NCBI GenBank assembly: GCA_947494325.1
Contig: CANLUS010000008.1
Span: 62,001 to 126,000 of the forward strand
DNA from: an uncultured Flavobacteriaceae bacterium
GTDB taxonomy: Bacteria > Bacteroidota > Bacteroidia > Flavobacteriales > Flavobacteriaceae
Direction of reading: 5' to 3'
Length of the DNA: 64,000 bases
This document shows positions 8,824-16,416 of this stretch, one piece after another. Both the position numbers and the translations under genes were made by a program. The notes beneath the pieces were generated by a model. The model was not told where the DNA came from and searched no databases. It worked only from the letters and a program-made list of their open reading frames with translations. Each line of letters begins with the position of its first letter. Position 1 is the stretch's first letter.

Positions 8824-9568
8824 TTTAGTGTCAGAAATAAGGTATTTTTATACACTATTAACGCTTTTTATAGTGTTGCAGGCTACTGCGCAGAAGGATT
8901 CTATTGCTTTTAATAAAGAAAGAAAAAATCAACTAGTCAAAAAAATAATCATTCCCACTACACTGATTGTGGGCGGTTCTTTGTTTTCGGGTAGTAAGAG
9001 TGAAATCAATTTTCAAAATACTATTAGAAAAGGCCTTGGAAAGGGCGTGACCACATCATTAGATGACTATTTTAGATACGCTCCTATGGCCGAATTGGCG
9101 ATTGCAAACGTGATCGGTTTAAAGTCCAAAAATCATTGGTTTGATCAGACAAAAAATCTGTTTATCATTGATCTGGCTTCTTTTGTCACAGTGAGATCAT
9201 TAAAATCTATGACAAAGCGTTCACGACCTAATAATCAATATATTTATAATTCGTTTCCTTCAGGGCATACTACTTTGGCGTTTTCGAATGCTACGATGTT
9301 ATATTATGAGTATAAAGAACATCATCCTGTTTTCGCTTATAGCGGATATGCTTTTGCAGTAGCTACAGGAACTTTAAGGGTTTTAAACGATAGGCATTGG
9401 GTAGGTGATGTTTTAGTTGGTGCAGGAATTGGAATGTTGATAACACATCTTGTATACAAGTTGGAACCGTTAAAGAACTGGAACCCTTTTTTGCAAAAGA
9501 AACATGTAAGTTTTCGCCCAATTATTAATAGAGACGAATTCATGGTAGGTATAAATTGGAGGTTTTAG
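8816..9568 (+). CDS. PAP2-family phosphatase
   Basis: All three motifs of the phosphatidic-acid phosphatase 2 superfamily are present: KSMTKRSRPN, PSGHTTLAFSN and RVLNDRHWVGDVLVG. The last two supply the catalytic histidines. No ATG fits. TTG at 8816 or GTG at 8828 would start a protein with an N-terminal hydrophobic segment ending LQATAQ, which looks like a signal peptide or anchor. It overlaps the 3' end of the GH3 fusion gene by up to 8 bp and is presumably coupled to it. Likely substrates are lipid phosphates such as phosphatidic acid or undecaprenyl pyrophosphate. Next to a peptidoglycan-trimming enzyme, undecaprenyl recycling is attractive but unproven. Confidence 0.85.
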   Translation: MNSLVSEIRYFYTLLTLFIVLQATAQKDSIAFNKERKNQLVKKIIIPTTLIVGGSLFSGSKSEINFQNTIRKGLGKGVTTSLDDYFRYAPMAELAIANVIGLKSKNHWFDQTKNLFIIDLASFVTVRSLKSMTKRSRPNNQYIYNSFPSGHTTLAFSNATMLYYEYKEHHPVFAYSGYAFAVATGTLRVLNDRHWVGDVLVGAGIGMLITHLVYKLEPLKNWNPFLQKKHVSFRPIINRDEFMVGINWRF

Positions 9569-9597
9569 TAGCACCTTCGATGTGAATAGTATGAGTT

Positions 9598-10647
9598 CTA
9601 TTTTGAAGTTTTGGTTTTTGTTAAAACATAGAGAAGTAGAACACTCATAGCCAAATATAGTAAGGAAATCTGCCATCCAAAGAAATAATGTATCAATAAC
9701 GCTTGTAATCCATAGAACAACGGAAAGGCGGTAATACCAATGGCCAGTTTCGTGGTAGAAACGAACTCAGCTTCTTGAATGTTTGGTTCAATAAATTTAT
9801 AAATAAGTAATGGTATGAAACTATTGACGCCGATCACAATTTTTAATATTCGCCAGCTCGCAGTAGGTTTATTTCGATTATTATTACGAGGTGATATTGG
9901 ATTTTCGGTATCATGAGCTAATAAGGAATTCGTTGCTATTGGATCCAAAAAATTAGCAGTACCTAACTTTTTAATAATTATATCATAGTTTTCAATGTCA
10001 TCGACGTGAGTAGTCAATTCCTTCATTTTTTCATGTACGACAGTCTTTAGTTTCAGGGTTGAAGCATTTATATGGTTTGGATTATAGTACTGATTCACGG
10101 CAATAGGTTTTCCGTAAAGAATGGCAACAGATTCTCCATATTCATCCGCTTTGCTATAATTCAATCCAACTGGCACAATAGTTAAATCTAGTGTATCGTT
10201 CTGCTCTAAGGCACCAAAAGTAATTCTTGTAAATCCTTTGCTTAATGGACGCACCCATCTTCTAATATCATGGGTTCCTTCTGGAAAGATGAGCAAAGAC
10301 CTTTTTTTATTTAAGATGTGATAACATTTATTAAATATTTCATTATTCTTTGCTAAGGTTTCTTTACCATCTCGAAGTCGATAAATTGGCAACATATTTA
10401 CAGTAGAGAGAATCCATTTTACCAATGTAATTTTAAAAGCACTGGCACGGGTTAAAAAATGAATATTTCTTGTGGTAGTTGTTGCTATCAATAGTGGGTC
10501 TATAAGCGCATTTTTATGGTTCGAAACAAATAATAGAGCTCCTTTTTTAGGTATATTCTCCTTACCAATTATCTTAATTTCTTTAAAGTAAAAGTGAAGA
10601 CCGGTACGGATATAGATTTTTACTAGATGGTACCAAATACGTTTCAT
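9598..10647 (-). CDS. Lysophospholipid/glycerol-3-phosphate-type acyltransferase
   Basis: This PlsC-superfamily acyltransferase has acceptor/catalytic motif SNHKNALIDP (His44, Asp50, one residue longer than the classical HX4D spacing) and the phosphate-binding motif FPEGTHDIRRW. Such enzymes transfer an acyl chain to lysophosphatidate or related lipids at the inner membrane. The C-terminal ~90 residues hold two or three hydrophobic segments, probably membrane anchors. It is the last gene of a minus-strand set: the symporter gene stops 2 bp before its ATG. The exact acceptor cannot be read from sequence. Confidence 0.85.
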   Translation of the reverse strand: MKRIWYHLVKIYIRTGLHFYFKEIKIIGKENIPKKGALLFVSNHKNALIDPLLIATTTTRNIHFLTRASAFKITLVKWILSTVNMLPIYRLRDGKETLAKNNEIFNKCYHILNKKRSLLIFPEGTHDIRRWVRPLSKGFTRITFGALEQNDTLDLTIVPVGLNYSKADEYGESVAILYGKPIAVNQYYNPNHINASTLKLKTVVHEKMKELTTHVDDIENYDIIIKKLGTANFLDPIATNSLLAHDTENPISPRNNNRNKPTASWRILKIVIGVNSFIPLLIYKFIEPNIQEAEFVSTTKLAIGITAFPLFYGLQALLIHYFFGWQISLLYLAMSVLLLYVLTKTKTSK

Positions 10648-10649
10648 AA

Positions 10650-11579
10650 TTAAGCAATCACTTTAGTTGTTTTCTTAGACCAAAAATATGCTAATCCTAG
10701 GGCAGAAGCAATATCCCAAACACTCCAGAAGGCCAAACATAGAGCCATCCCACCCAATCCTTCAAAAAAAACGAAACATAAGAGTAAACCCAAACCAGAA
10801 TTTTGAATACCAGTTTCTATGGCCAATGTTTTTTGATTTTTAAAAGATAAGCCCATGAGTTTTGAAAAATAAAACCCAGTGAAGTAACCTAAAAAATTAA
10901 GTGTTATGACAGCCATAAATACATAGTGAACATAATCAATAAAAATTGTCCAATTTTCATAAAATGCTCCAATTATAAATACAACTAAAATTAAAATAGA
11001 AAGGGGACGTAAAATTTTCGAAAGAGAGTCAGCTATCGCGGGCTTGTAATAACGAATTAGCATTCCTAAAATTAATGGAATTCCTAAGATAAGACTTACT
11101 AATCGAATCAATACCAACGGGTCTAAAGCTACCGAACGCAAGATGTTAGCGGTAGGTTCGTATAAGCCACCCCAAAAGGCAAGGTTAAGTGGTGTCATGA
11201 ATATTGCGACAAGCGTAGCAAATGCAGTTAAACTTATTGATAAAGCCGAATTTCCTCCCGCTAAATGTGTAGCAAAGTTCGAAATATTTCCTCCAGGACA
11301 TGCCGCTACCATCATCATTCCAAGGGCAATACTCGGATATGGGTTCATAATTTGTACGAGTAAAAATGTAATAAAAGGAAATAATATAAACTGCAGAAGG
11401 ATACCGATAATTACCACCTTCGGATGTGCAAAAAGACGTTTGAAATCTTCAATTTTAATTCCTAGGGCAACACCAAACATAATAACTGCCAATATAACAT
11501 TGACTGCCCACAATTCTTCATTATTGAAGTTGATTTTAAGAGTGTCTAGCACTTCATTTGTGCTAATTTTTAAAAGCAT
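10650..11579 (-). CDS. Bile acid:sodium symporter family (BASS) transporter
   Basis: This polytopic protein has about nine to ten hydrophobic segments and the SBF/BASS family hallmark in VAACPGGNISNFATHLAGGN, the conserved Pro-Gly-Gly-Asn region at the crossover of the core domain. Family members carry organic anions such as bile acids, pantoate or keto-acids with sodium. No substrate can be assigned. The ATG at 11579 lies 17 bp inside the upstream DUF4159 gene, and the downstream acyltransferase follows within 2 bp, so all three are probably one operon. Confidence 0.85.
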   Translation of the reverse strand: MLLKISTNEVLDTLKINFNNEELWAVNVILAVIMFGVALGIKIEDFKRLFAHPKVVIIGILLQFILFPFITFLLVQIMNPYPSIALGMMMVAACPGGNISNFATHLAGGNSALSISLTAFATLVAIFMTPLNLAFWGGLYEPTANILRSVALDPLVLIRLVSLILGIPLILGMLIRYYKPAIADSLSKILRPLSILILVVFIIGAFYENWTIFIDYVHYVFMAVITLNFLGYFTGFYFSKLMGLSFKNQKTLAIETGIQNSGLGLLLCFVFFEGLGGMALCLAFWSVWDIASALGLAYFWSKKTTKVIA

Positions 11580-12195
11580 ATTCTATGATATTGGCGCCCA
11601 TTTTTAGCGCTTTTTCTCTAACTTCTTTTGAATTATTATGTGCTTCTTGATCTTCCCAACCATCACTTAAATCACTTTCATAATCATAAAAGCAAACCAA
11701 TCTTCCTTTATAAAAAATACCAAAACCTTGAGCTGGTTTTCCATCGTGTTCATGAATTTTCGGTAGTTTAGTAAAAGTATATGTTTGTTTATAAATTGCA
11801 TGTGAATAAGGTATCTCTTGAAAACTTAATTCTGGAAATACTTTTTTCATTTCTCTTCGAATATATCTATCTATTCCATAATTGTCTGAAACATGTAAGA
11901 ATCCCCCTGCCATTAAATAATCACGAATATTTTCAATAGCATCTTCGGAAAAGAAAACATTGCCATGACCGGTCATAAATACAATAGGGTAATTGAAAAT
12001 ATCGTTGCTATTTGAGGCTACCGTTTTTGGTGTTTTTGTTATCGTTGTTTTAATAGTTGTATTACAAAATTCTATCAAATTAGGCACTGCTGTCGGATTG
12101 GCGTACCAGTCACCACCACCGTCATATTTCAAAATTGCAACTTCTTGAGCAGAAATTGCACATGAAAAAAACAGAAATAAAAGGAATTTATACAC
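11563..12195 (-). CDS. Exported DUF4159 protein
   Basis: I start at the GTG at 12195, which gives signal peptide VYKFLLFLFFSCAISAQ. A TTG at 12219 would lie inside the -7 box at 12217-12224 and is unlikely. The mature protein matches DUF4159 (IVFMTGHGN, then LMAGGFLHVSDNYGID), a fold related to class I glutamine amidotransferase-like domains and common in Bacteroidota. The run IPYSHAIYKQTYTF and the WED near the end are typical of the family. Function unknown. It is first in the operon with the BASS symporter and acyltransferase. Confidence 0.8.
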   Translation of the reverse strand: MYKFLLFLFFSCAISAQEVAILKYDGGGDWYANPTAVPNLIEFCNTTIKTTITKTPKTVASNSNDIFNYPIVFMTGHGNVFFSEDAIENIRDYLMAGGFLHVSDNYGIDRYIRREMKKVFPELSFQEIPYSHAIYKQTYTFTKLPKIHEHDGKPAQGFGIFYKGRLVCFYDYESDLSDGWEDQEAHNNSKEVREKALKMGANIIEYAFKN

Positions 12196-12216
12196 AGTAA
12201 TTTTGGTTATAAAAAC

Positions 12217-12224
12217 CAAATATA
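12217..12224 (-). promoter_or_regulatory. Candidate -7 box (TATATTTG, minus strand)
   Basis: This exact TANNTTTG match on the minus strand lies about 21 bp before the GTG at 12195. It excludes the upstream TTG as a practical start for the DUF4159 gene. Confidence 0.5.
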
Positions 12225-12309
12225 AATGTTTAAACTTAAGAAGACAACGTTTGTATTCCTATATTTAAAATTAACATAAAATTAATAGTGTCGCCTTTAG
12301 GCTATTTTG

Positions 12310-12317
12310 TAAATTTG
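12310..12317 (+). promoter_or_regulatory. Candidate -7 box (TAAATTTG)
   Basis: An exact TANNTTTG match lies 26 bp before the ATG of the YceI lipoprotein, which is a single-gene unit with its own terminator. Confidence 0.55.
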
Positions 12318-12343
12318 CGTACTTAAACTTTAAATTAAAAAAA

Positions 12344-13000
12344 ATGAAAAATCAAATAATGAAAGTTGCTACCGTATTGTTTATCGGGTTAGCAATCGTA
12401 TCATGTAAAAAGGCTAAAAATGAAACAGAAGCGAAAGTTGCAGAAGAAGTAGTCGATGTGGCAGGAGCAGCTACGTATACTGCTGATGCTAGTGCTAGCA
12501 CAATCGCTTGGAAAGGTACTGCACCAACGAAATCTCATAACGGAACTATTAGTGTTTCTGAAGGTTCATTAGCAATGGATGGAGGTAAATTAACTGGAGG
12601 TAATTTCATAATCGATATGAACTCGATAGTTTGTTTAGATATAGAAAATGAGGAATATAATGGAAAATTAGTCGGGCACCTAAAAAGTGCAGATTTTTTT
12701 GATGTAGAAAATAATAGTTTTAGTGCCTTTGCGATTACTGGAGTAGAAGATAAGGAAGGTAAAACCATGGTAAAAGGTAATTTGACTATGAAAGGGATTA
12801 AGAAGAATATTGAATTCCCTGCGACACTTAGCGTAGACGGAGATGCTGTTTCTTTTACTAGTGAAGCTTTCACTATTGATAGAACAGAATGGGATATCAA
12901 ATACAATTCTGGGAAATTCTTTGAAGATTTGAAGGATAAATTAATTAATGATAATATTGAGTTATCATTTACTGTAAAAGCTACAAAAGCAGCGATGTAA
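12344..13000 (+). CDS. YceI-family lipoprotein
   Basis: The lipoprotein signal has lipobox IVSC (Cys at residue 21), then an Ala/Glu-rich linker and a YceI-like lipocalin-type domain (residues ~45-218). Visible marks are STIAWKGTAPTKSHNGTISV, a segment ending HLKSADFFDVE, and a GNLTMKGI turn. YceI proteins bind isoprenoid or other hydrophobic ligands in the periplasm. An inner 'DRTEWDIKYNSGKFF' is characteristic of the family. Flanked by its own -7 box and a strong terminator, it is monocistronic. The ligand is unknown. An ATG six codons downstream (12362) is possible but less likely. Confidence 0.9.
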   Translation: MKNQIMKVATVLFIGLAIVSCKKAKNETEAKVAEEVVDVAGAATYTADASASTIAWKGTAPTKSHNGTISVSEGSLAMDGGKLTGGNFIIDMNSIVCLDIENEEYNGKLVGHLKSADFFDVENNSFSAFAITGVEDKEGKTMVKGNLTMKGIKKNIEFPATLSVDGDAVSFTSEAFTIDRTEWDIKYNSGKFFEDLKDKLINDNIELSFTVKATKAAM

Positions 13001-13020
13001 TTACGTCGAATTTATTTTTA

Positions 13021-13046
13021 AAGCCGCCTTTGGGCGGCTTTTTTTA
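13021..13046 (+). terminator. Rho-independent terminator after YceI gene
   Basis: The 8-bp stem AAGCCGCC/GGCGGCTT (13021-13028 and 13033-13040) with a TTTG loop runs into a T tract. The T tract reaches the stop codon of the convergent rsmE gene. Confidence 0.92.
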
Positions 13047-13751
13047 TGCATTATGCAGAGCAGCCGTGTGTACAGCAACAATCCCGGCAGTCTCTGTACG
13101 CAATCTACTTTCACCTAAATGTATTGGAATATAACCACGTTCGATCGCTATTTTAATTTCAGTCAACGAAAAATCACCTTCTGGCCCGATTAAAATAGTG
13201 ATATCTGTTGCTCCGGTTAGCTGAGATAACAATGATTTTTTTTCTTGATCATCGCAATGAGCTATAAATAATTGGGGTGTTGAATGACCCTCGATAAATT
13301 CTTTAAAGGTCGAAGGCTTATGGAGTTTAGGGAAATGATATTTTAAAGATTGTTTGCAAGCAGATTCTATAATTTTTTGCATCCGCTCAATTTTTAAAAT
13401 TTTACGTTCAGAATGATCACAAATAATAGGGGTTATTTCATCAATTCCTATTTCGGTAGCCTTCTCTAAAAACCATTCAAATCTATCATTGTTTTTTGTT
13501 GGAGCAATGGCAATATGCAATTTATACAATCGAGTTTTGGGTTTCTCTATCACATGTATGATGGATACCGTGCACTTTTTTTCATGAGCTATATCAACCT
13601 TGGCTTTAAATAGAAATCCCTTGCCATTGGTGATTTGTAAGATATCACCTACTTTTTTACGCAATACTTTTACAATATGTTTGCTTTCAATTTTATCGAA
13701 AGTAAATTCATTGGCTGTGGCTGTTATATCTGAATTATAAAAAAGTTGCAT
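13044..13751 (-). CDS. rsmE: 16S rRNA (uracil-1498-N3)-methyltransferase RsmE
   Basis: RsmE is a SPOUT-class enzyme that methylates N3 of U1498 in 16S rRNA using S-adenosylmethionine. The C-terminal knotted SAM-binding region is clear: ILIGPEGDFSLTEI and then HLGESRLRTETAGIVAVHTA. The N-terminal ~70 residues form the PUA-like RNA-binding domain (HIVKVLRKKVGDILQITNGKG). The length of 235 aa is normal. Its ATG overlaps the stop of the upstream GNAT gene by one base, so the two are translationally coupled. Confidence 0.95.
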   Translation of the reverse strand: MQLFYNSDITATANEFTFDKIESKHIVKVLRKKVGDILQITNGKGFLFKAKVDIAHEKKCTVSIIHVIEKPKTRLYKLHIAIAPTKNNDRFEWFLEKATEIGIDEITPIICDHSERKILKIERMQKIIESACKQSLKYHFPKLHKPSTFKEFIEGHSTPQLFIAHCDDQEKKSLLSQLTGATDITILIGPEGDFSLTEIKIAIERGYIPIHLGESRLRTETAGIVAVHTAALHNA

Positions 13752-14869
13752 TATAAATCTTTACGGTAGGTTCGTCGTCTTTTGCATAGTGTTGGATCAA
13801 ATCGCTTCCAAATTTGCTGAATTGCCGTGTTATCTTCTAATTCGGGAGTTCTAATACAGTTTTCTATACCCAATTTATCAAAGGTGAGATAACATTCATT
13901 AAATAATATAGCATGAACACCTTTATTTTGGTAATCGGGATGTACTCCAATTAGGTAAAAAATAACATCTTTACTTTTCTTTTTCGCTTTCAATAAATGA
14001 AATATCCCAAAAGGAAAAAGCTTGCCTTTCGCTTTTTGTAAGGCTCTAGAGAAGGAAGGCATTGTCACTGCAAAAGCAACTAACTTATCATCTTTGTCGG
14101 CGACATATTTTATATACTCAGGGTTTATAAAACTGATGTATTTCTTTTTAAAATATTCTCGTTGTTTATTGGTGATTGGTGTAAATGTAGAGAGCTTCGC
14201 GTACGAATCATTAAATAAATCAAACATATTGTCGGCATAACGCATGACCTCTTTGGTGGTCTTAAAATTTAATGCCTTTAATTGATACCTTCTTTTTATT
14301 AAATCTTGTGCCTTTGCAAAATGTTCAAGTTTAATGTTTTTAAAAGGCATTCGCCATTCTAGATGCTCTTTCTCTTTAACAAAACCGAGCGTTTCTAAAT
14401 GTTCTTTATAATAGGGATGATTATACCAAGTAATCATGGTGCCTAAATGATCGAATCCCTCAATTAAAACGCCTACCTTGTCTAAATTAGAAAAGCCAAC
14501 GGGGCCTTCCATGTATTCTAACTTATGTTGTACCCCTATTTCTGCAACTTTTTTTAGTAAGACCTCAGATACAGCAACATCATCAATTACATCAAACCAT
14601 CCAAAGCGCATCTTTTTTATGTGCTGTTTGTTAACTTCGGTATAATTCACTATTGCAGCGATTCTACCCACTATGGTTGTGTCTTTAAAGGCTAAAAAAA
14701 AATGGGCATCTGCCGTGTCAAATGCAGGATTTGTTTCTCTGTCAAATACCGCCAATTCTTCATTGATGATAGGAGGCACCCAATTGGGATTGTTTTTGTA
14801 TAAACTAAACGGAAATTTTACAAACTGTTTTAATTCCTTTTTTGTTGTAATTTCCTTAATACTTATCAT
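13751..14869 (-). CDS. GNAT-fold N-acetyltransferase-like protein
   Basis: This 372-residue soluble protein has a C-terminal GNAT core: LIGVHPDYQNKGVHAILF is the acetyl-CoA pyrophosphate-binding segment, followed by NCIRTPELEDNTAIQQIW. The N-terminal ~200 residues (FPFSLYKNNPNWVPPII) are conserved in a Bacteroidota family of unknown substrate, sometimes carrying unrelated names. The ATG overlaps the stop of the outer-membrane protein gene by 4 bp, and its own stop overlaps the rsmE start. Function unknown beyond probable acyl transfer. Confidence 0.75.
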   Translation of the reverse strand: MISIKEITTKKELKQFVKFPFSLYKNNPNWVPPIINEELAVFDRETNPAFDTADAHFFLAFKDTTIVGRIAAIVNYTEVNKQHIKKMRFGWFDVIDDVAVSEVLLKKVAEIGVQHKLEYMEGPVGFSNLDKVGVLIEGFDHLGTMITWYNHPYYKEHLETLGFVKEKEHLEWRMPFKNIKLEHFAKAQDLIKRRYQLKALNFKTTKEVMRYADNMFDLFNDSYAKLSTFTPITNKQREYFKKKYISFINPEYIKYVADKDDKLVAFAVTMPSFSRALQKAKGKLFPFGIFHLLKAKKKSKDVIFYLIGVHPDYQNKGVHAILFNECYLTFDKLGIENCIRTPELEDNTAIQQIWKRFDPTLCKRRRTYRKDL

Positions 14870-16032
14870 GTATCAGAATCTTTTTTAGGGGGTTCATAGT
14901 TGTTCTTTTCCTTTTTCTTCTTCTTCTTACTTTCTTTTTGCTCTTTTTTTAATTTTTTCAATTCCTCCTTTTGTCTTCTTTTTTCAGCTTTACTTGTTTT
15001 AGGAGCAGCGATTTTCTTGATCTTTCTCTTTTTGGCTTTTACTTTTTTGACTTTACGGAGTTTCTCATTTTTATCTTTTTTACCGAAGAGTCTTTTGAAG
15101 AAGCCTTTTTTGTCCTCATCTTTAGCCACTTTCCCATCAGATCCTAATAATTTAAATTTATCCTGATGTTTATCTATTCGCCAAGCAAAACCGGCACTTA
15201 CTAAAAAGGCCGACCCATCACGATCACTGATACGCCTTAAAGAAAAGTCAACTTGTTTGTCTTTTGCCATTAAATAGGCTGTACCTAAACCGAATTGAAA
15301 GTCATTAGGGATATTGTCATCTTTAAAAATACCTTGATGTTCGCCAAATACAGATATTCTATCATTAATCGAATACGTTCCTGTTAGAATATAAGAATTC
15401 TCTTTTTGACCTGAGCCAATTTTATCCATCACAAGATTCATCAAAAAGACGAATCGATCAGAAAAGTCATTCTGAGTATAAATAGCAACGCGCGGACTAA
15501 ATTTGCCGTCTATAAACCCGGGTGTATTACCTCGAACATAGTTTTTAGTGACTGGAATATTCGCCCCAGCATATACGGCAACCGATGGTATTAGTCGTTT
15601 CCAATCGTACGCCATCTTTTTTTTCCAACTTTTAATTTCTTTACTCTTATCTTTATATTTTGGCATATAAACCAAGTACTTTCCACCAATAGTCAATTGG
15701 CTTAAGCCCAAGCGTGATAGATTATCAACTAAAGGATCATCAAATTTTATATTATCGTGTTGAAAAGCGAGATTCAAATTAATCTCTAATTTCTCAAAAA
15801 ACTTACCATAGCGCACCATGACGTCGGTACCAATAGAAGAAGCGTTTAAATTATTGGTGTTATCCTTTATTCTTTGATAAAATAAACCACTTTCAAATTG
15901 AAGCACATCGGTACCCACACTAAAAGGACTATCAGTAAAGCCAGGTCGCCTAGAATTAATAACTTCGGTATATTGTGCATAAGTAGTTTGAAATACTACT
16001 AGGAAAAGCAAAAGCAATAAAAAATTCTTCAT
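14866..16032 (-). CDS. Outer-membrane beta-barrel 'transporter' family protein with Lys-rich tail
   Basis: The start at 16032 gives signal peptide MKNFLLLLLFLVVFQTTYAQ. An in-frame ATG 63 bp upstream would place a hydrophilic extension ahead of it. The body (VINSRRPGFTDSPFSVGTDV, then alternating beta strands) looks like the phenol-degradation MetA/transporter-type outer-membrane barrel common in Bacteroidota. The last ~95 residues are extremely Lys-rich with little else, probably a disordered periplasmic tail. The tail sits after the barrel, so it would have to stay on the inner side. Cargo unknown. Confidence 0.75.
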   Translation of the reverse strand: MKNFLLLLLFLVVFQTTYAQYTEVINSRRPGFTDSPFSVGTDVLQFESGLFYQRIKDNTNNLNASSIGTDVMVRYGKFFEKLEINLNLAFQHDNIKFDDPLVDNLSRLGLSQLTIGGKYLVYMPKYKDKSKEIKSWKKKMAYDWKRLIPSVAVYAGANIPVTKNYVRGNTPGFIDGKFSPRVAIYTQNDFSDRFVFLMNLVMDKIGSGQKENSYILTGTYSINDRISVFGEHQGIFKDDNIPNDFQFGLGTAYLMAKDKQVDFSLRRISDRDGSAFLVSAGFAWRIDKHQDKFKLLGSDGKVAKDEDKKGFFKRLFGKKDKNEKLRKVKKVKAKKRKIKKIAAPKTSKAEKRRQKEELKKLKKEQKESKKKKKKEKNNYEPPKKDSDT

Positions 16033-16100
16033 AAATAATTTTCGAATATACAAATTAAAGATTTTATTATAATCAAACGTTTTAGTTGCCTGCAAATTGT

Positions 16101-16108
16101 TACTTTTG
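16101..16108 (+). promoter_or_regulatory. Candidate -7 box (TACTTTTG)
   Basis: An exact TANNTTTG match lies 18 bp before the DUF4834 ATG and would drive the polysaccharide-related set beginning there. Confidence 0.5.
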
Positions 16109-16126
16109 AATTAATATTTTAATTTT

Positions 16127-16402
16127 ATGCAAGAGGCCGGTCTCGTGAATGTTTTAAGAACTATACTTATAATTTTAGTGATCTATTACGGATTGAAGAT
16201 TATAATGCGTTTTGCCTTCCCATTACTGATGAAAAGATTTATGGGTAAAATGGAACGAAAATTTCAAGAACAACAGGGAGGTTATCGACCGTCTCAGCCA
16301 AGATCGAAGGTCGGAGAAACGATTATCGATAAAAAACCCACCTCAAATAGTAGAACAAATAATGATGTAGGTGAATATGTTGATTATGAGGATGTTGATT
16401 AA
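16127..16402 (+). CDS. DUF4834 small membrane protein
   Basis: This 91-residue protein has one N-terminal transmembrane helix (residues ~8-35, IILVIYYGLKIIMRFAFPLL) and a polar, partly disordered C-terminus ending in an acidic EDVD. It matches the DUF4834 family of Bacteroidota, which has no known function. It is 14 bp upstream of the YfhO gene and probably in the same operon. Confidence 0.8.
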   Translation: MQEAGLVNVLRTILIILVIYYGLKIIMRFAFPLLMKRFMGKMERKFQEQQGGYRPSQPRSKVGETIIDKKPTSNSRTNNDVGEYVDYEDVD

Positions 16403-16416
16403 TTTAATTTTAAAGA

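Noticed and set aside
11143-11607. Plus-strand open frame of 154 codons across the BASS symporter gene
   Set aside because: The opposite strand is a clear SBF transporter with family motifs. This frame has no domain and runs across two real genes.
14880-15160. Pyrimidine-rich tract on the plus strand resembling a low-complexity repeat
   Set aside because: It is the reverse complement of the Lys-rich tail of the outer-membrane protein gene.
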